This document shows, piece after piece, positions 35,601-43,429 of a DNA stretch of 64,000 bases. Made by a program: the position numbers and the translations under genes. The stretch comes from JABDFW01 sp035550215 (GTDB lineage: Bacteria > Bacteroidota > Bacteroidia > Chitinophagales > Chitinophagaceae). Numbering within the stretch: the first letter of the stretch is position 1; each line of letters starts with the position of its first letter. Under the pieces are notes generated by a model. That model saw only the letters and a program-made list of their open reading frames with translations. It was not told the origin of the DNA and did no database searches. The stretch covers positions 124,001 to 188,000 of the forward strand of contig DASZPM010000031.1 of NCBI GenBank assembly GCA_035550215.1, read 5' to 3'.

Positions 35601-36281
35601 GTTGGCAAAACATTTAAACTGGATGGTAAGCCAATGATGATAGCAGGTGTAATGGGCGATTTTTCGGAAAGGTCGCTGCATTCAGCTATCAACCCGCTTG
35701 CACTGCAATACGCAAAGGGTGATTTTGAAACCCGGGTATGGCATGTTGCGCTAAAACCCGAAACACCCGGCGGCCACGAATGGAAAACGGCCATCGCCGG
35801 AATGCAAAAGGCCTTTAAAGAGGCTTACCCGGATGACGAGTTTAATTATACTTTTTACGACCAGGCAATTGCAAAGTTTTATAGCAGCGAACAGCATACT
35901 GCAACACTCTTAACTTGGGCAAGCGGCCTGTCAATACTCATCAGTTGCCTTGGCCTGCTTGGGCTGGCTATTTATACCACCAACCAGCGCACCAAAGAAA
36001 TTGGCGTACGCAAGGTGCTGGGCGCTTCTGTAGCGCAAATTGTAAGGCTATTATCTGCTGAATTGGTTATGCTTATTTTGCTGGCCTTTGTTATTGTAAC
36101 GCCCGTTGCCTGGTGGAGCATGAATTACTGGATGCAAGACTTTGCAGACCGCACCCCCATTAGCTGGTGGATATTTGCTGCCAGCGGCGCTGCCATGTTG
36201 CTGGTAGCCCTTTTTACATCCGGCGTTCAAACGGTTAGAGCAGCCATTGCCAACCCTGTTAAAAGCTTGAGGAGCGAATAA
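32679..36281 (+). CDS. AraC-type membrane regulator fused to FtsX/MacB-type permease
   Basis: A 1200-residue continuous ORF starting at TTG 32679 (an in-frame ATG at 32730 would shorten the first span). Order: about six or seven hydrophobic spans (10-215), an AraC-family HTH pair (about 247-345; LGSLAEKLAMHPHELSRVIN then LLGIAFDAGFNSQSTFSRIF), a short linker, then a complete MacB/FtsX-like permease from about 385 (MFKNYFTIALRGFWRHKL) with a periplasmic MacB-PCD region and FtsX four-helix domains near 680-790 and 1080-1190, each bearing a KEIGVRK motif. The ATG at 33829-33834 region (Met about 385) is where free-standing permeases of this kind begin, so internal initiation is possible. No ATPase gene is adjacent. 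Confidence 0.85.
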   Translation: MNSFTLHITLYDLFFFAMIIVGLTFALLLSFVKTVNRSANRFLALALVTMVLWMVRVLAFDLMPGIRLPVQFLLALGPLLYFYVLKITRPRYKFGWKDLLHFSPLLLEQAVLPFQQFNPVLQLLIFISVITYLYRCKRLIEHFYRQLPLVLMDRSRLEFRWLRRLLAATALLWMLWISYAAVDYFGYHNQLSVHLYYPFYIFFAVIIIWTAAAAFLKPQAAVLAQTPLSLKPPVPVELKAKGAWLKRSMEAKKYYEDPGLSLGSLAEKLAMHPHELSRVINTALKKNFNDFVNEYRVRDVVSKMKDPAYDNITLLGIAFDAGFNSQSTFSRIFKQMTGKSPLEYKNELEKEFPSYNLRSRAPFTTVISNHQTTHKWDFVKLNRKYMFKNYFTIALRGFWRHKLFTLINIIGLSIGISATVVIFLIVQYDFSFDKFHKDSDRIYRVVSNFSYQGNPGHTRGVSGTVAPAIRSSVSGVEVTATVLSISPDVFIPSKKGAPVKFAAQDKTAFTEPGYFKIFDYTWLAGSPETSLNAPNQVVLTSNQAKLYFPSLPYNQVLGKVITYDTLPATVTGIVQTFTQNSDLAFSDFISFSTVNTSKDLQDMAGLTNWGGTSSSNVVFTKLLPGTRPASIENQLNTILKKESPPQKGSTRSFSMEKFADIHFDEKYGVFDFSDAASKTTLTGLLIIAAFLLVLACINFINLTTAQASQRAKEIGVRKTMGSTRTQLIVQFLSETFLITLFAVFFSIVLAPVILKLFADFIPVGVKVSLLFQPVVILFLGVLTIVVSVLSGFYPAVMLSCYQPVQVLKNQAQTGSKSRNAWLRKSLTVSQFVIAQFFIMATVMVGKQVYYALHKNLGFKKDAIVVFDAPFKKTSPSKNLIVLNKLKALPQVAMAGIGADAPASGGTRSTEGIYVRSNNEIKTDVELKFGDTNYIKIYQIKLLAGRNIMPSDTAKALLINNAYAKLMGFKNPGDAVGKTFKLDGKPMMIAGVMGDFSERSLHSAINPLALQYAKGDFETRVWHVALKPETPGGHEWKTAIAGMQKAFKEAYPDDEFNYTFYDQAIAKFYSSEQHTATLLTWASGLSILISCLGLLGLAIYTTNQRTKEIGVRKVLGASVAQIVRLLSAELVMLILLAFVIVTPVAWWSMNYWMQDFADRTPISWWIFAASGAAMLLVALFTSGVQTVRAAIANPVKSLRSE

Positions 36282-36307
36282 GGAGATAGGGGCAGAGGTA
36301 TAATCAT

Positions 36308-36338
36308 TAAAAAAGGGGCGCCGGAAAACCGGCACCCC
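36308..36338 (-). terminator. Terminator for the minus-strand sigma/anti-sigma operon
   Basis: Arms GGGGCGCCGG (36315-36324) and CCGGCACCCC (36329-36338) pair with one mismatch around an AAAA loop. On the minus strand the right side is followed by a T-run (plus-strand AAAAAA at 36308-36314), so it terminates the barrel-protein gene that ends at 36383. Confidence 0.75.
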
Positions 36339-36382
36339 GTACATCTAATGCACAAACGAGAAAATATATATACCCGCTGTTA

Positions 36383-37267
36383 TTACCAGTTGCTAAACCG
36401 TATGCCCACGGCGTAAGGGTATTGCACCACAGCATCCTGCTGCAGGGCATTGATGCTGTAACTGCCATACAATCTTATAGGGCCTATGCCAAGTTCAGCA
36501 ATGTAAGCAAAACGCCAGGGGTCGAGGTCAAAATCACCGCTTGATTTTGTTTTGCCAACGCCGCCGCCTTTTGTTTTGGTGTGGCTGCCCACCCTGTAGC
36601 CTGCGCTTACGCCTGCGCTAAAGCTAAAGCCTCTCTTCTTTTGCGGTGTTGCATTAATATTAACCATCAGCGGCACAGTAAGGTAGCCCGCGTACAATTT
36701 ATCTTTTGAAAAATCATTATCGCTGCGGTACAGGTAAACCGGGTTTTTGTTATACAGTATATTGTTTTCGTAGCGGAAGTTATACATCTCCAGCCCGAGG
36801 CCGTATTTAAGGTTAAGCACATGTTTGGTAACATTAAGCTTTTGCATAAAAAACCAGATGTTAACGTTGGTTGATTTTGCGGTAACCAGCTTTAAATCTG
36901 ATTTGGTAAAAGGCTGGCCTGAACCGGCGTGTAAAAATGCGTTGGCTTCTGCTGTGCCATAGGCGGTATTGTCACGCCAGTTGGCAAAACCAAGGTCAAA
37001 AATAAACCAGTTGGTACTGATGTTTGAATGATAGGTGCGTGAACGGTTACGGTTGCGGAACAGGTTTAAATTTACGTTCCAGGTATGGTCATTCCAGTCG
37101 TTGTAGCTTGAATCAGCACCATACTTTTTATCTTTATTCCGCTGGATGATGATGAAATTGCCAACGTGTACGGTGTCTACCTTATTATCGTTATTTGTTG
37201 TATCAGTTTGGGCAAACCCCTGCAGGGCAAGCATCACTGCCACCATACTAACTAAAAATCTTTTCAT
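36383..37267 (-). CDS. Outer-membrane beta-barrel-like protein
   Basis: A 294-residue exported protein with signal peptide (FLVSMVAVMLALQGFAQ) followed by alternating aromatic strands and a terminal aromatic residue (VGIRFSNW), as in eight- to ten-stranded outer-membrane barrels. Residues 50-100 are Asn/Arg/Asp-rich (WNVNLNLFRNRNRSR). A predicted loop is Lys/Gly-rich (HTKTKGGGVGKTKSSG). It is the last gene of a three-gene minus-strand operon after a sigma factor and an anti-sigma-like protein, so it may be the regulated output or a sensor of envelope state. No enzymatic motif. Confidence 0.7.
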   Translation of the reverse strand: MKRFLVSMVAVMLALQGFAQTDTTNNDNKVDTVHVGNFIIIQRNKDKKYGADSSYNDWNDHTWNVNLNLFRNRNRSRTYHSNISTNWFIFDLGFANWRDNTAYGTAEANAFLHAGSGQPFTKSDLKLVTAKSTNVNIWFFMQKLNVTKHVLNLKYGLGLEMYNFRYENNILYNKNPVYLYRSDNDFSKDKLYAGYLTVPLMVNINATPQKKRGFSFSAGVSAGYRVGSHTKTKGGGVGKTKSSGDFDLDPWRFAYIAELGIGPIRLYGSYSINALQQDAVVQYPYAVGIRFSNW

Positions 37268-37335
37268 AATAGTTGTGTTAAAAATTCTAAATTTTTCACG
37301 GGCGTTTTACTACGGGTTAGGTATTGGCATACAGG

Positions 37336-38457
37336 TTAATCGGTATCTTTTTTGTTCCTGCCGCCAAATAAGCGCCCTGCGCGTTTAAGAAATCCTTTTA
37401 CTTTATCTTTATTCAGTTCGAGAGACCCTATGTACATTGAGCGGTCTTCATCATCAGTATTTATCACTTTGAAAGGAACAGTGTAAGGCGTAGCATACGC
37501 AACCTGGGTTTTTACTTCATCCTGCTTTGTTTCACCGCCCTCATCAAGTTTTATTAACTGGTCGCCTGCATCAAGCGGCGCAATTTTTTTTGCGGGCTGT
37601 GTTGCCTGCGCAATATTATCGTTGCTGCCTGTATTTGTTGTAATAACCAGGTGCGAGGTATCCAGCGGCGCGGTAGCTTCAACATTTTTTTGATTGTTAA
37701 GCCGGGCAATGCTGCCGGTATTATCCGCAGGCTGCTGAGGCGCAATTATTGTTTTTTGCTGCTGTGGTTGAACCGTTATGGCTTTTTGCTGCTTTTTACT
37801 GTTAACCGCTGTACTGTTTTGCGCCTGCTGTGTTACCTGCTGCGCGGGCGGGGTAACAACCTTTGTTACAGGCGGTGTAGCCGGCGGGGTAGTTTTTTTG
37901 GCAGGGGTAGTGCCTATTGCAACCGTGTTATTTGCCGGGTGTTTAACATCGCCTGCGGGGTACAACCACCATCCCAAAACTGCTATGCCAATAACAGCGG
38001 CCGCAGCGGCCATACGCATAAACAACGGGTACACGCGTTTGCCTTCTTCCTTCCTGTACAAAGAGCTTTTGCCGCCAAACGTTATTGCTTCCGGCTGCAA
38101 TACCGTTTGTTTAAGCAGGGTAAATTCATCCTGCAACTGCGGGTGCTGTAATACAAATTTTTCAACCTTCTCTCTTGCCTTTTCGTCTAACTCCCTGTCT
38201 ATATATAAAAAAAAGAACTCCTCGTAATTATTGATGTTTATCTCAACATCTGCCGTTTTATACAGCAATGCCTTGCCGGGGAAAACTATGTTTTCTTCGG
38301 GTTGCAATTTCAATTGCAACAATGTATCCAGCTCTGCCGCCATGTCGGGGTTTTGCTGCACAAACAATTCTACTGCTGTACGTTGCTGACGGGTTAATTC
38401 ATCATCAGCATACAGTAAAAAGAATTCTTCGTAGTTATGCCTGTTTATCATACTCAT
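37336..38457 (-). CDS. Anti-sigma-like membrane protein with duplicated N-terminal module
   Basis: A 373-residue protein starting with MSMINRHN. Residues 8-67 and 77-136 are two copies of a 60-residue module (NYEEFFLLYADDEL and NYEEFFFLYIDREL; both end LLYK or SLYR). The module resembles the cytoplasmic sigma-binding half of anti-sigma factors but lacks zinc-binding Cys. A membrane span at about 143-165 is followed by a Pro/Thr/Gln-rich periplasmic tail (TTPPATPPVTKVV, QQPADNTG). It starts two bases after the ECF sigma stop, so translational coupling is likely. It probably controls that sigma factor. Confidence 0.8.
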   Translation of the reverse strand: MSMINRHNYEEFFLLYADDELTRQQRTAVELFVQQNPDMAAELDTLLQLKLQPEENIVFPGKALLYKTADVEININNYEEFFFLYIDRELDEKAREKVEKFVLQHPQLQDEFTLLKQTVLQPEAITFGGKSSLYRKEEGKRVYPLFMRMAAAAAVIGIAVLGWWLYPAGDVKHPANNTVAIGTTPAKKTTPPATPPVTKVVTPPAQQVTQQAQNSTAVNSKKQQKAITVQPQQQKTIIAPQQPADNTGSIARLNNQKNVEATAPLDTSHLVITTNTGSNDNIAQATQPAKKIAPLDAGDQLIKLDEGGETKQDEVKTQVAYATPYTVPFKVINTDDEDRSMYIGSLELNKDKVKGFLKRAGRLFGGRNKKDTD

Positions 38458-38459
38458 AG

Positions 38460-38945
38460 TTACATCACATTTTCAGGGCTCACTAAATAGTTTCTCAATG
38501 TTAACCGTGCACGGTGTAAATATACTTTTACCTGGCTTTCATTCAATCCCATTATTTGTCCTATTTCCTCGTAGCTGTATCCTTCATAGTCTTTTAACAA
38601 CACCAGGCTTTTTTGTGTATCGCTCAGCCTGTTCAGTGCCTCCTGCAGGTTTTTCTTTAAGTTATTTACCTGGTAGTTATGCACTTTGGCCTCGGCCGTA
38701 AAGTCTTCTTTCAATTGTATCCTTTTTATTTTACGTATGTGGTCTATCATCTGGTTGTAGGCCACGGTAAAAAGGTACGATTTACTCTTTTCATTCTCCA
38801 CAATATCCCGGTTGCGCCACAGTTTCTCAAAAGCCGTTTGCACTATATCCCTCGCATCTTCTTCATGGCGAATATTCTTCACTATAAAGCGAAATACGTT
38901 ATCAGCATAAAGGTTCACACATTCGTTATATTCTCGTTCGGTCAT
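38460..38945 (-). CDS. ECF sigma factor, second locus
   Basis: A 161-residue ECF-type sigma factor: region 2 around 15-75 (DARDIVQTAFEKLWRN, SYLFTVAYNQMIDHIRKIKR) and region 4 around 105-155 (LSDTQKSLVLLKDYEGYSYEEIGQIMGLNESQVK). It heads a minus-strand operon with an anti-sigma-like gene and a barrel protein. It is divergently transcribed from a WG-repeat lipoprotein gene; the 183-base divergent spacer contains two prominent inverted repeats, candidate operators or promoter elements for both directions. Confidence 0.93.
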   Translation of the reverse strand: MTEREYNECVNLYADNVFRFIVKNIRHEEDARDIVQTAFEKLWRNRDIVENEKSKSYLFTVAYNQMIDHIRKIKRIQLKEDFTAEAKVHNYQVNNLKKNLQEALNRLSDTQKSLVLLKDYEGYSYEEIGQIMGLNESQVKVYLHRARLTLRNYLVSPENVM

Positions 38946-38993
38946 AAACAGCGTGTATCAATTTCGCACGTTCGTTACTGATTGTTGTACGCA

Positions 38994-39021
38994 ACACGGT
39001 TTAAAATGTTACATACCGTGT
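38994..39021. promoter_or_regulatory. Inverted repeat ACACGGT-N14-ACCGTGT
   Basis: Perfect 7-base arms at 38994-39000 and 39015-39021, 50 bases upstream of the second sigma gene start. The N14 spacing suits a dimeric DNA-binding protein. The regulator is unknown. Confidence 0.4.
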
Positions 39022-39062
39022 AAATTTTTTGCAAAATACCCCTTTTTAAGGCGTTTTCCGGC

Positions 39063-39090
39063 TTTTTATACCCATTGGCGGGTATAAAAA
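39063..39090. promoter_or_regulatory. Perfect 11-base inverted repeat upstream of the WG-repeat gene
   Basis: TTTTTATACCC (39063-39073) and GGGTATAAAAA (39080-39090) flank a six-base spacer and end 38 bases before the ATG at 39129. T-run on the left and A-run on the right are the wrong way round for a terminator, so an operator or promoter element is likelier. Confidence 0.5.
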
Positions 39091-39128
39091 ATGTTATAAC
39101 TGCCGCGTATTTTTAGTTAAAAATCATC

Positions 39129-40256
39129 ATGTCAAAATCTGCCATACCTCTTATAGTAGTCATCATATTTGCTGCCTGCAAGGGGCAGCAGCAGGCCGGT
39201 GAGCCTGCAAGTATGGCCTTTGAACGGGCCCGTATTAACCTTGAGGCGCTTTTTAACGAGGTTGACAGCTTTTCAGCGGAAGGTATTGCCCGCGCTTCGC
39301 TGAAAGATTCTTCTACCTATATTGATTCCTCCGGCAAACTACTTATTCCGTATAAATACAACGTGCAAACGTTCAGGGAAGGCCTTGGCCTGGTGGAAGA
39401 AGGAGAAGACGGCCCATTTTATTACATTGACAAAACCGGCAAAAAAATACTTGACCTGCCGGGGTACACCAATGCCTTTTCGTTTGTTGACGGGTATGCT
39501 GTGGTGGCCAATAAAGACGGTAAGTATGGAATGATTGATAAAACAGGCAGGGAAGTTATACCCTGCATGTACGAGGAAGGGCCGCGCAACATTACCGGCA
39601 ATATGTATATAGTTTGGCCCGTTGACGGAGAGAAAAAAGTGATTAATATAAAAGGTGGCCCGGCCCTGCCCGTGACCAATTTTAAAGAGTTGTATTATGA
39701 TGAAGCAAATAACAAATATGCCTTAAGCAATGACAGCGGCTGGTACCTGCTGGATGATAAAGGCGCAGTTATAAAAAAGCTTGATGTTGACGGGGTATTT
39801 TACCCGCATGACGGCGCGTATATAGTAAACAAAACCACCGAAGGAAAAGGCACCCAGTACGGCGTGATGGATGGCAACGGCAACCTTGTTGTGCCTTACG
39901 GTAAATACGACAATATTGAGCAGTGGAGCGAGGGCCTTGCCTGCGTAGGTGTTGAAACCGGCACATCGCCAAACAAGGAGATGACGGGCGTAACGGACAT
40001 TCACCAAAAAATAGGGTATGTTGATAAAACCGGCAAGGAAGTAATTGCACCACAGTTTGAAGACCTTATGCAATCATTTAACGAAGGGTACGCGGTGGCT
40101 ATGCAGAAAGGCAAGATTGGGTATATTGATAAAACCGGCCAATGGATAATACAACCGCAGTTTGATAAAGCTTATCCCTTCTCGCATGGTTTTGCAAAAG
40201 TGATTATTGGCGATAACAGCTTTTATATTGATAAGAAAGGGAATAAGATGTTTTAA
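39129..40256 (+). CDS. WG-repeat lipoprotein
   Basis: A 375-residue lipoprotein with lipobox Cys17 (IIFAAC). The body consists of WG-type repeats: recurring 'YIDKTGK..I..PQF' units, e.g. GPFYYIDKTGKKI, YGMIDKTGREVIPCMYE, IGYVDKTGKEVIAPQFED and IGYIDKTGQWIIQPQFDK. Such repeats fold as short beta hairpins and are seen in surface or periplasmic proteins, often of unknown binding function. It is transcribed away from the sigma-38945 locus with a shared regulatory spacer, and has its own terminator. Confidence 0.88.
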   Translation: MSKSAIPLIVVIIFAACKGQQQAGEPASMAFERARINLEALFNEVDSFSAEGIARASLKDSSTYIDSSGKLLIPYKYNVQTFREGLGLVEEGEDGPFYYIDKTGKKILDLPGYTNAFSFVDGYAVVANKDGKYGMIDKTGREVIPCMYEEGPRNITGNMYIVWPVDGEKKVINIKGGPALPVTNFKELYYDEANNKYALSNDSGWYLLDDKGAVIKKLDVDGVFYPHDGAYIVNKTTEGKGTQYGVMDGNGNLVVPYGKYDNIEQWSEGLACVGVETGTSPNKEMTGVTDIHQKIGYVDKTGKEVIAPQFEDLMQSFNEGYAVAMQKGKIGYIDKTGQWIIQPQFDKAYPFSHGFAKVIIGDNSFYIDKKGNKMF

Positions 40257-40309
40257 ACCTGGCAGCCCGTCTAAATCAGGATAGCCCTATAAAAAATCAA
40301 AACAATGCG

Positions 40310-40336
40310 CCCCGGTATTATTACCGGGGTTTTATT
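40310..40336 (+). terminator. Rho-independent terminator after the WG-repeat gene
   Basis: Arms CCCCGGTA (40310-40317) and TACCGGGG (40322-40329) with a four-base loop and a TTTTATTT tail; 54 bases after the stop. Confidence 0.85.
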
Positions 40337-40391
40337 TATGATAATATGCAAGGTTTTGCAATTCGTATATTCGTAATACCAAAACCATTGC

Positions 40392-42122
40392 ATGAAAATT
40401 ACTATTTATACGTCTGCATTTTTACTGCTCCTTTTAGTGCTTCCCTGTGAAGTATTTTGCCAGCATGGCGGGCTTGATTCAACCAGTAAAATTCTCTTTA
40501 ACGCCAAAATATTTACAGGTAACCCGCAGCACCCCTATGCTGAAGCCGTGGCGGTAAAGGGGGATAAGATTATAGCAGTGGGCAATGCTGACGACATAAG
40601 GCATAGTTTGGCCGGCGCCATTATGATTGATATGCATGGGCAAACCATATTACCCGGTTTTGTTGACAGCCATAACCATGCGGTTGAGGGTGGCGAAGGC
40701 CTTATGCGCGCTAACGTTAACGACAGTGTTCTTACGATAGCACAACTGGCTGCCTACGCAGATGAAGTTAAACAAAGCGGCTTTGGAATGATTGGCAATT
40801 TTTTGGTGATTGACGGGCTGAATATTGAAACATGGAGTAAAATAGATGAGTTACATAAAACATTCAGCCGGGGTAAATATGAAAACCAGCCGGTGTTATT
40901 GCGCGGCAGCGACGGGCATACAGCATGGGCTAATACCGCGCTGATGAAAATTGCCGGAATTGATAAGCCATTTATTGAAAGCCTGCCTGCAAGCACCAAA
41001 AAATATTTTAATGTAAACAATAACGATGAACCCAATGGCTTTTTTGCCGACAGCGGCTTTTACAAAGTGGATGCTGTGTTGCCTGGTATACCTGTTGATG
41101 ACAATATTGCCGCTGAAAAAGGGCTTGAATATAATAATGCATTAGGTATTACAGCCTGGTTAGACCCTGCCGCGGGCCACATAACCGACAGCGTAAACAG
41201 CATACTTAACGGGTATAAATTCCTGGCGCAGCATAATAAGCTTACAGCGCACATTGCGGCGGTAGTGGTGGCTGATGCTGACGCCCCGCCACAGCCGCAA
41301 ATAGATAAGCTGAAGAAATTGCAGGCCATTTATAACAGTAACAGGAACATAAGCGTAATTGGGTTTAAGATTTTTGCCGACGGTGTAATTGAATACCCCA
41401 CGCAAACGGCAGCATTGTCAAAACCCTATACCAACAGCGGCAGCTATGGGGCATTAATGTACAAGCCTGCAAACTTTGCACGTTTTGCAACTGCAGCCGA
41501 CAAACAAAAATTACTGGTGCATGTGCATGCCATTGGCGACCGCGCCGTTACTGAAACCTTAAACGGTTTTGAAGCTGCGCGAAAAGCGAACGGGTACAGC
41601 GGCATACCGCATACCATTACCCATGTGCAGGTAATGAAGTTTGAAGATATTACGCGGTTCAGCAGGCTGCATGTGCTGGCATCCCTGCAACTGCTTTGGG
41701 CGCTGGGCGACCCCACCACCATTGATATTGTAAAGCCGTATATTGACCCGCAACTGTATAAATACCAGTACCCGGCGCGCAGCCTTTTGCAGGCAGGCAC
41801 AACCATTTGCGGGGCGAGCGACTGGAACGTTAGCACCGCCAACCCATTTGAGGCGATGTACGAAGCAGAAACCCGCAAAGGCAGGCTGGGCGTGCTTGAC
41901 AGCACACAGTGCATGCCGCGTATGGCTATGCTGTATGCTTATACCATTAACAGCGCCAAAGCACTGATGATGGAAAAAAGCATCGGCTCTATTGAGCCGG
42001 GCAAATATGCCGACCTGGTGCTTGTTGACAGGGATGTTTTGACCGTTAGCCCCGAGGCAATGGAACAAACGCAGGTACTATGGACGATGTTTGAAGGAAA
42101 GATAATTTATGAAAAGAAATGA
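40392..42122 (+). CDS. Exported amidohydrolase (YtcJ-like, amidohydrolase family 3)
   Basis: A 576-residue protein with signal peptide (SAFLLLLLVLPCEVFCQ). The HxH metal motif is in VDSHNHAVEGG (near residue 95), followed by a long insertion, HVHAIGDRA (about 378) and GASDWNV (about 475) as expected metal ligands. The C-terminal IGSIEPGKYADLVLVDRD is the standard end of this family. Members hydrolyse N-acyl or amide bonds of poorly known substrates. It has its own upstream region after a terminator and is convergent with the next gene. Confidence 0.88.
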   Translation: MKITIYTSAFLLLLLVLPCEVFCQHGGLDSTSKILFNAKIFTGNPQHPYAEAVAVKGDKIIAVGNADDIRHSLAGAIMIDMHGQTILPGFVDSHNHAVEGGEGLMRANVNDSVLTIAQLAAYADEVKQSGFGMIGNFLVIDGLNIETWSKIDELHKTFSRGKYENQPVLLRGSDGHTAWANTALMKIAGIDKPFIESLPASTKKYFNVNNNDEPNGFFADSGFYKVDAVLPGIPVDDNIAAEKGLEYNNALGITAWLDPAAGHITDSVNSILNGYKFLAQHNKLTAHIAAVVVADADAPPQPQIDKLKKLQAIYNSNRNISVIGFKIFADGVIEYPTQTAALSKPYTNSGSYGALMYKPANFARFATAADKQKLLVHVHAIGDRAVTETLNGFEAARKANGYSGIPHTITHVQVMKFEDITRFSRLHVLASLQLLWALGDPTTIDIVKPYIDPQLYKYQYPARSLLQAGTTICGASDWNVSTANPFEAMYEAETRKGRLGVLDSTQCMPRMAMLYAYTINSAKALMMEKSIGSIEPGKYADLVLVDRDVLTVSPEAMEQTQVLWTMFEGKIIYEKK

Positions 42123-42153
42123 CGGTTTTTTGGTGCTCATATAGCGAGCTGCG

Positions 42154-42600
42154 TTAATACTGCTTGTGCAGGCTATAAATAAACTTATTCTGGAAATCAA
42201 TACCAAATTTGCTCTTTGCAAAACTGATGGTGTTTTTACCGGTGGCTTTTACGCTTACCCTGCCCGGCAGCGACGAGCCATCGTACAGCTCCACCAGGGT
42301 ATCTCTCAGCAGGTCGTAACGCGTGGTATCGTATATATCGGTGTGAACATTTCCCTGTATGTTAAAAACAATCATCCCTTTTTTAGAAAAGTCTATATAG
42401 TCCCCGGGATGCGCGTTATATGTAGTGTCGGAAACATTGGTTGATGGGTAAAAGTATGCCTGGGTTTCAATAGAACCGGCAATCCATTTGCTGTAAAGGT
42501 CATTTACCGGGCCGGAATAAGGGGCTTTGGCATTTTTACTGCAGGATGCTGCCAGTATGCAGGCTGCCAGCATGGTACAACAAATATTAAAAGGCTTCAT
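42154..42600 (-). CDS. Small lipoprotein of unknown function
   Basis: A 148-residue lipoprotein, start at ATG 42600 (MKPFNICC), lipobox Cys20 (LAASC). The mature part has alternating beta-strand-like segments (YIDFSKKGMIVFNIQGNV, RYDLLRDTLVELYDG) and resembles the short lipocalin-like or DUF-type lipoproteins common in this phylum; no motif identifies a function. Upstream neighbour on the same strand is the MpaB-like gene, 50 bases away. Confidence 0.65.
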   Translation of the reverse strand: MKPFNICCTMLAACILAASCSKNAKAPYSGPVNDLYSKWIAGSIETQAYFYPSTNVSDTTYNAHPGDYIDFSKKGMIVFNIQGNVHTDIYDTTRYDLLRDTLVELYDGSSLPGRVSVKATGKNTISFAKSKFGIDFQNKFIYSLHKQY

Positions 42601-42649
42601 GTACACATTTTATATGTTGACCCTTTCATTTATGCCGGCGTTGCACACC

Positions 42650-43417
42650 TTACGCGATAATAGTTAATTTTTTCACCTGCGGTTTATACGCGTTGGGAAG
42701 GATGGCATTTTTCAGCAGGCTGTCTAATTTTATTTTCCGGCTTAATTTATACAGTTGTACCACGGGTAAAAGAAAAGGTATGTTAAGCAGGCGCAGTTGC
42801 TTGCGAACTATGGCGGGTGTTATTAGTACCTGCACCTGTTTTAATAACTGGTAACGTATAAAGCCGAGGTGTTTCCTGTACTGTTTGTGCAGGTGTATGG
42901 TAAACCGGCTGCGCACAAGGTTTTGCTGCAGGTGTTCCTCCCGCATTACAAGCCATTCGTTATAAGTGCCCGGCAAATCTTCCAGGCCCATGCGCTGCCC
43001 TATCTGGTAAAAAACGTCAAAGGCTTCTTCTTTTTCCGCCACAGTTAGCTTTCGCTCCAGCAATTCAAAAGCACGGATGGAATAATCAACCAGCATAAAC
43101 AATACATCTCGGTAGGCCCATGCGGGAATTTTAGCGCCTCTTTTTTCTTCCACCCCTTTGTGTATGGCGGTAATGCTGTCAATAGCCGCAAGGGCCTGCG
43201 CCCTGTTGGCAAAAACAATTTTCTGCGCGTATGCTACCGTTGAAAATAATCTTGCCAGCGGGTCTGCAGGCAGCCTGCCGGTAAAATACAGCCAGTCAAC
43301 TGCCTTGTTTAATGCAAACTCGGCCGAAGCTCCTGCAAATACAAACAGTATCGTGTCTGCACTGCCCCAAATCTTTCGCACAATACTATCGCGCGGCACA
43401 AAACAATCCATATACAT
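42650..43417 (-). CDS. MpaB/rubber-oxygenase-family protein
   Basis: A 255-residue protein of the MpaB/Lcp (former DUF2236) oxygenase family: SADTILFVFAGASAEFALN at the start, ADPLARLFSTVAYAQKIVFA, then AYRDVLFMLVDYSIRAFELL and the conserved LPGTYNEWLVMREEHL. Members are heme-dependent oxygenases acting on isoprenoid-type or polyketide chains. Here there is no signal peptide, so it is cytosolic. Two ATGs at 43417 and 43411 are both possible. Neighbouring DUF2809 gene lies 12 bases upstream, perhaps same operon. Confidence 0.82.
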   Translation of the reverse strand: MYMDCFVPRDSIVRKIWGSADTILFVFAGASAEFALNKAVDWLYFTGRLPADPLARLFSTVAYAQKIVFANRAQALAAIDSITAIHKGVEEKRGAKIPAWAYRDVLFMLVDYSIRAFELLERKLTVAEKEEAFDVFYQIGQRMGLEDLPGTYNEWLVMREEHLQQNLVRSRFTIHLHKQYRKHLGFIRYQLLKQVQVLITPAIVRKQLRLLNIPFLLPVVQLYKLSRKIKLDSLLKNAILPNAYKPQVKKLTIIA

Positions 43418-43429
43418 TTATTTTACAGG

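Noticed and set aside
37651..38227. Two overlapping plus-strand ORFs opposite the anti-sigma gene
   Set aside because: Rich in Cys/Leu/Arg with no domain, mirroring the real minus-strand gene's Pro/Thr/Gln codons.
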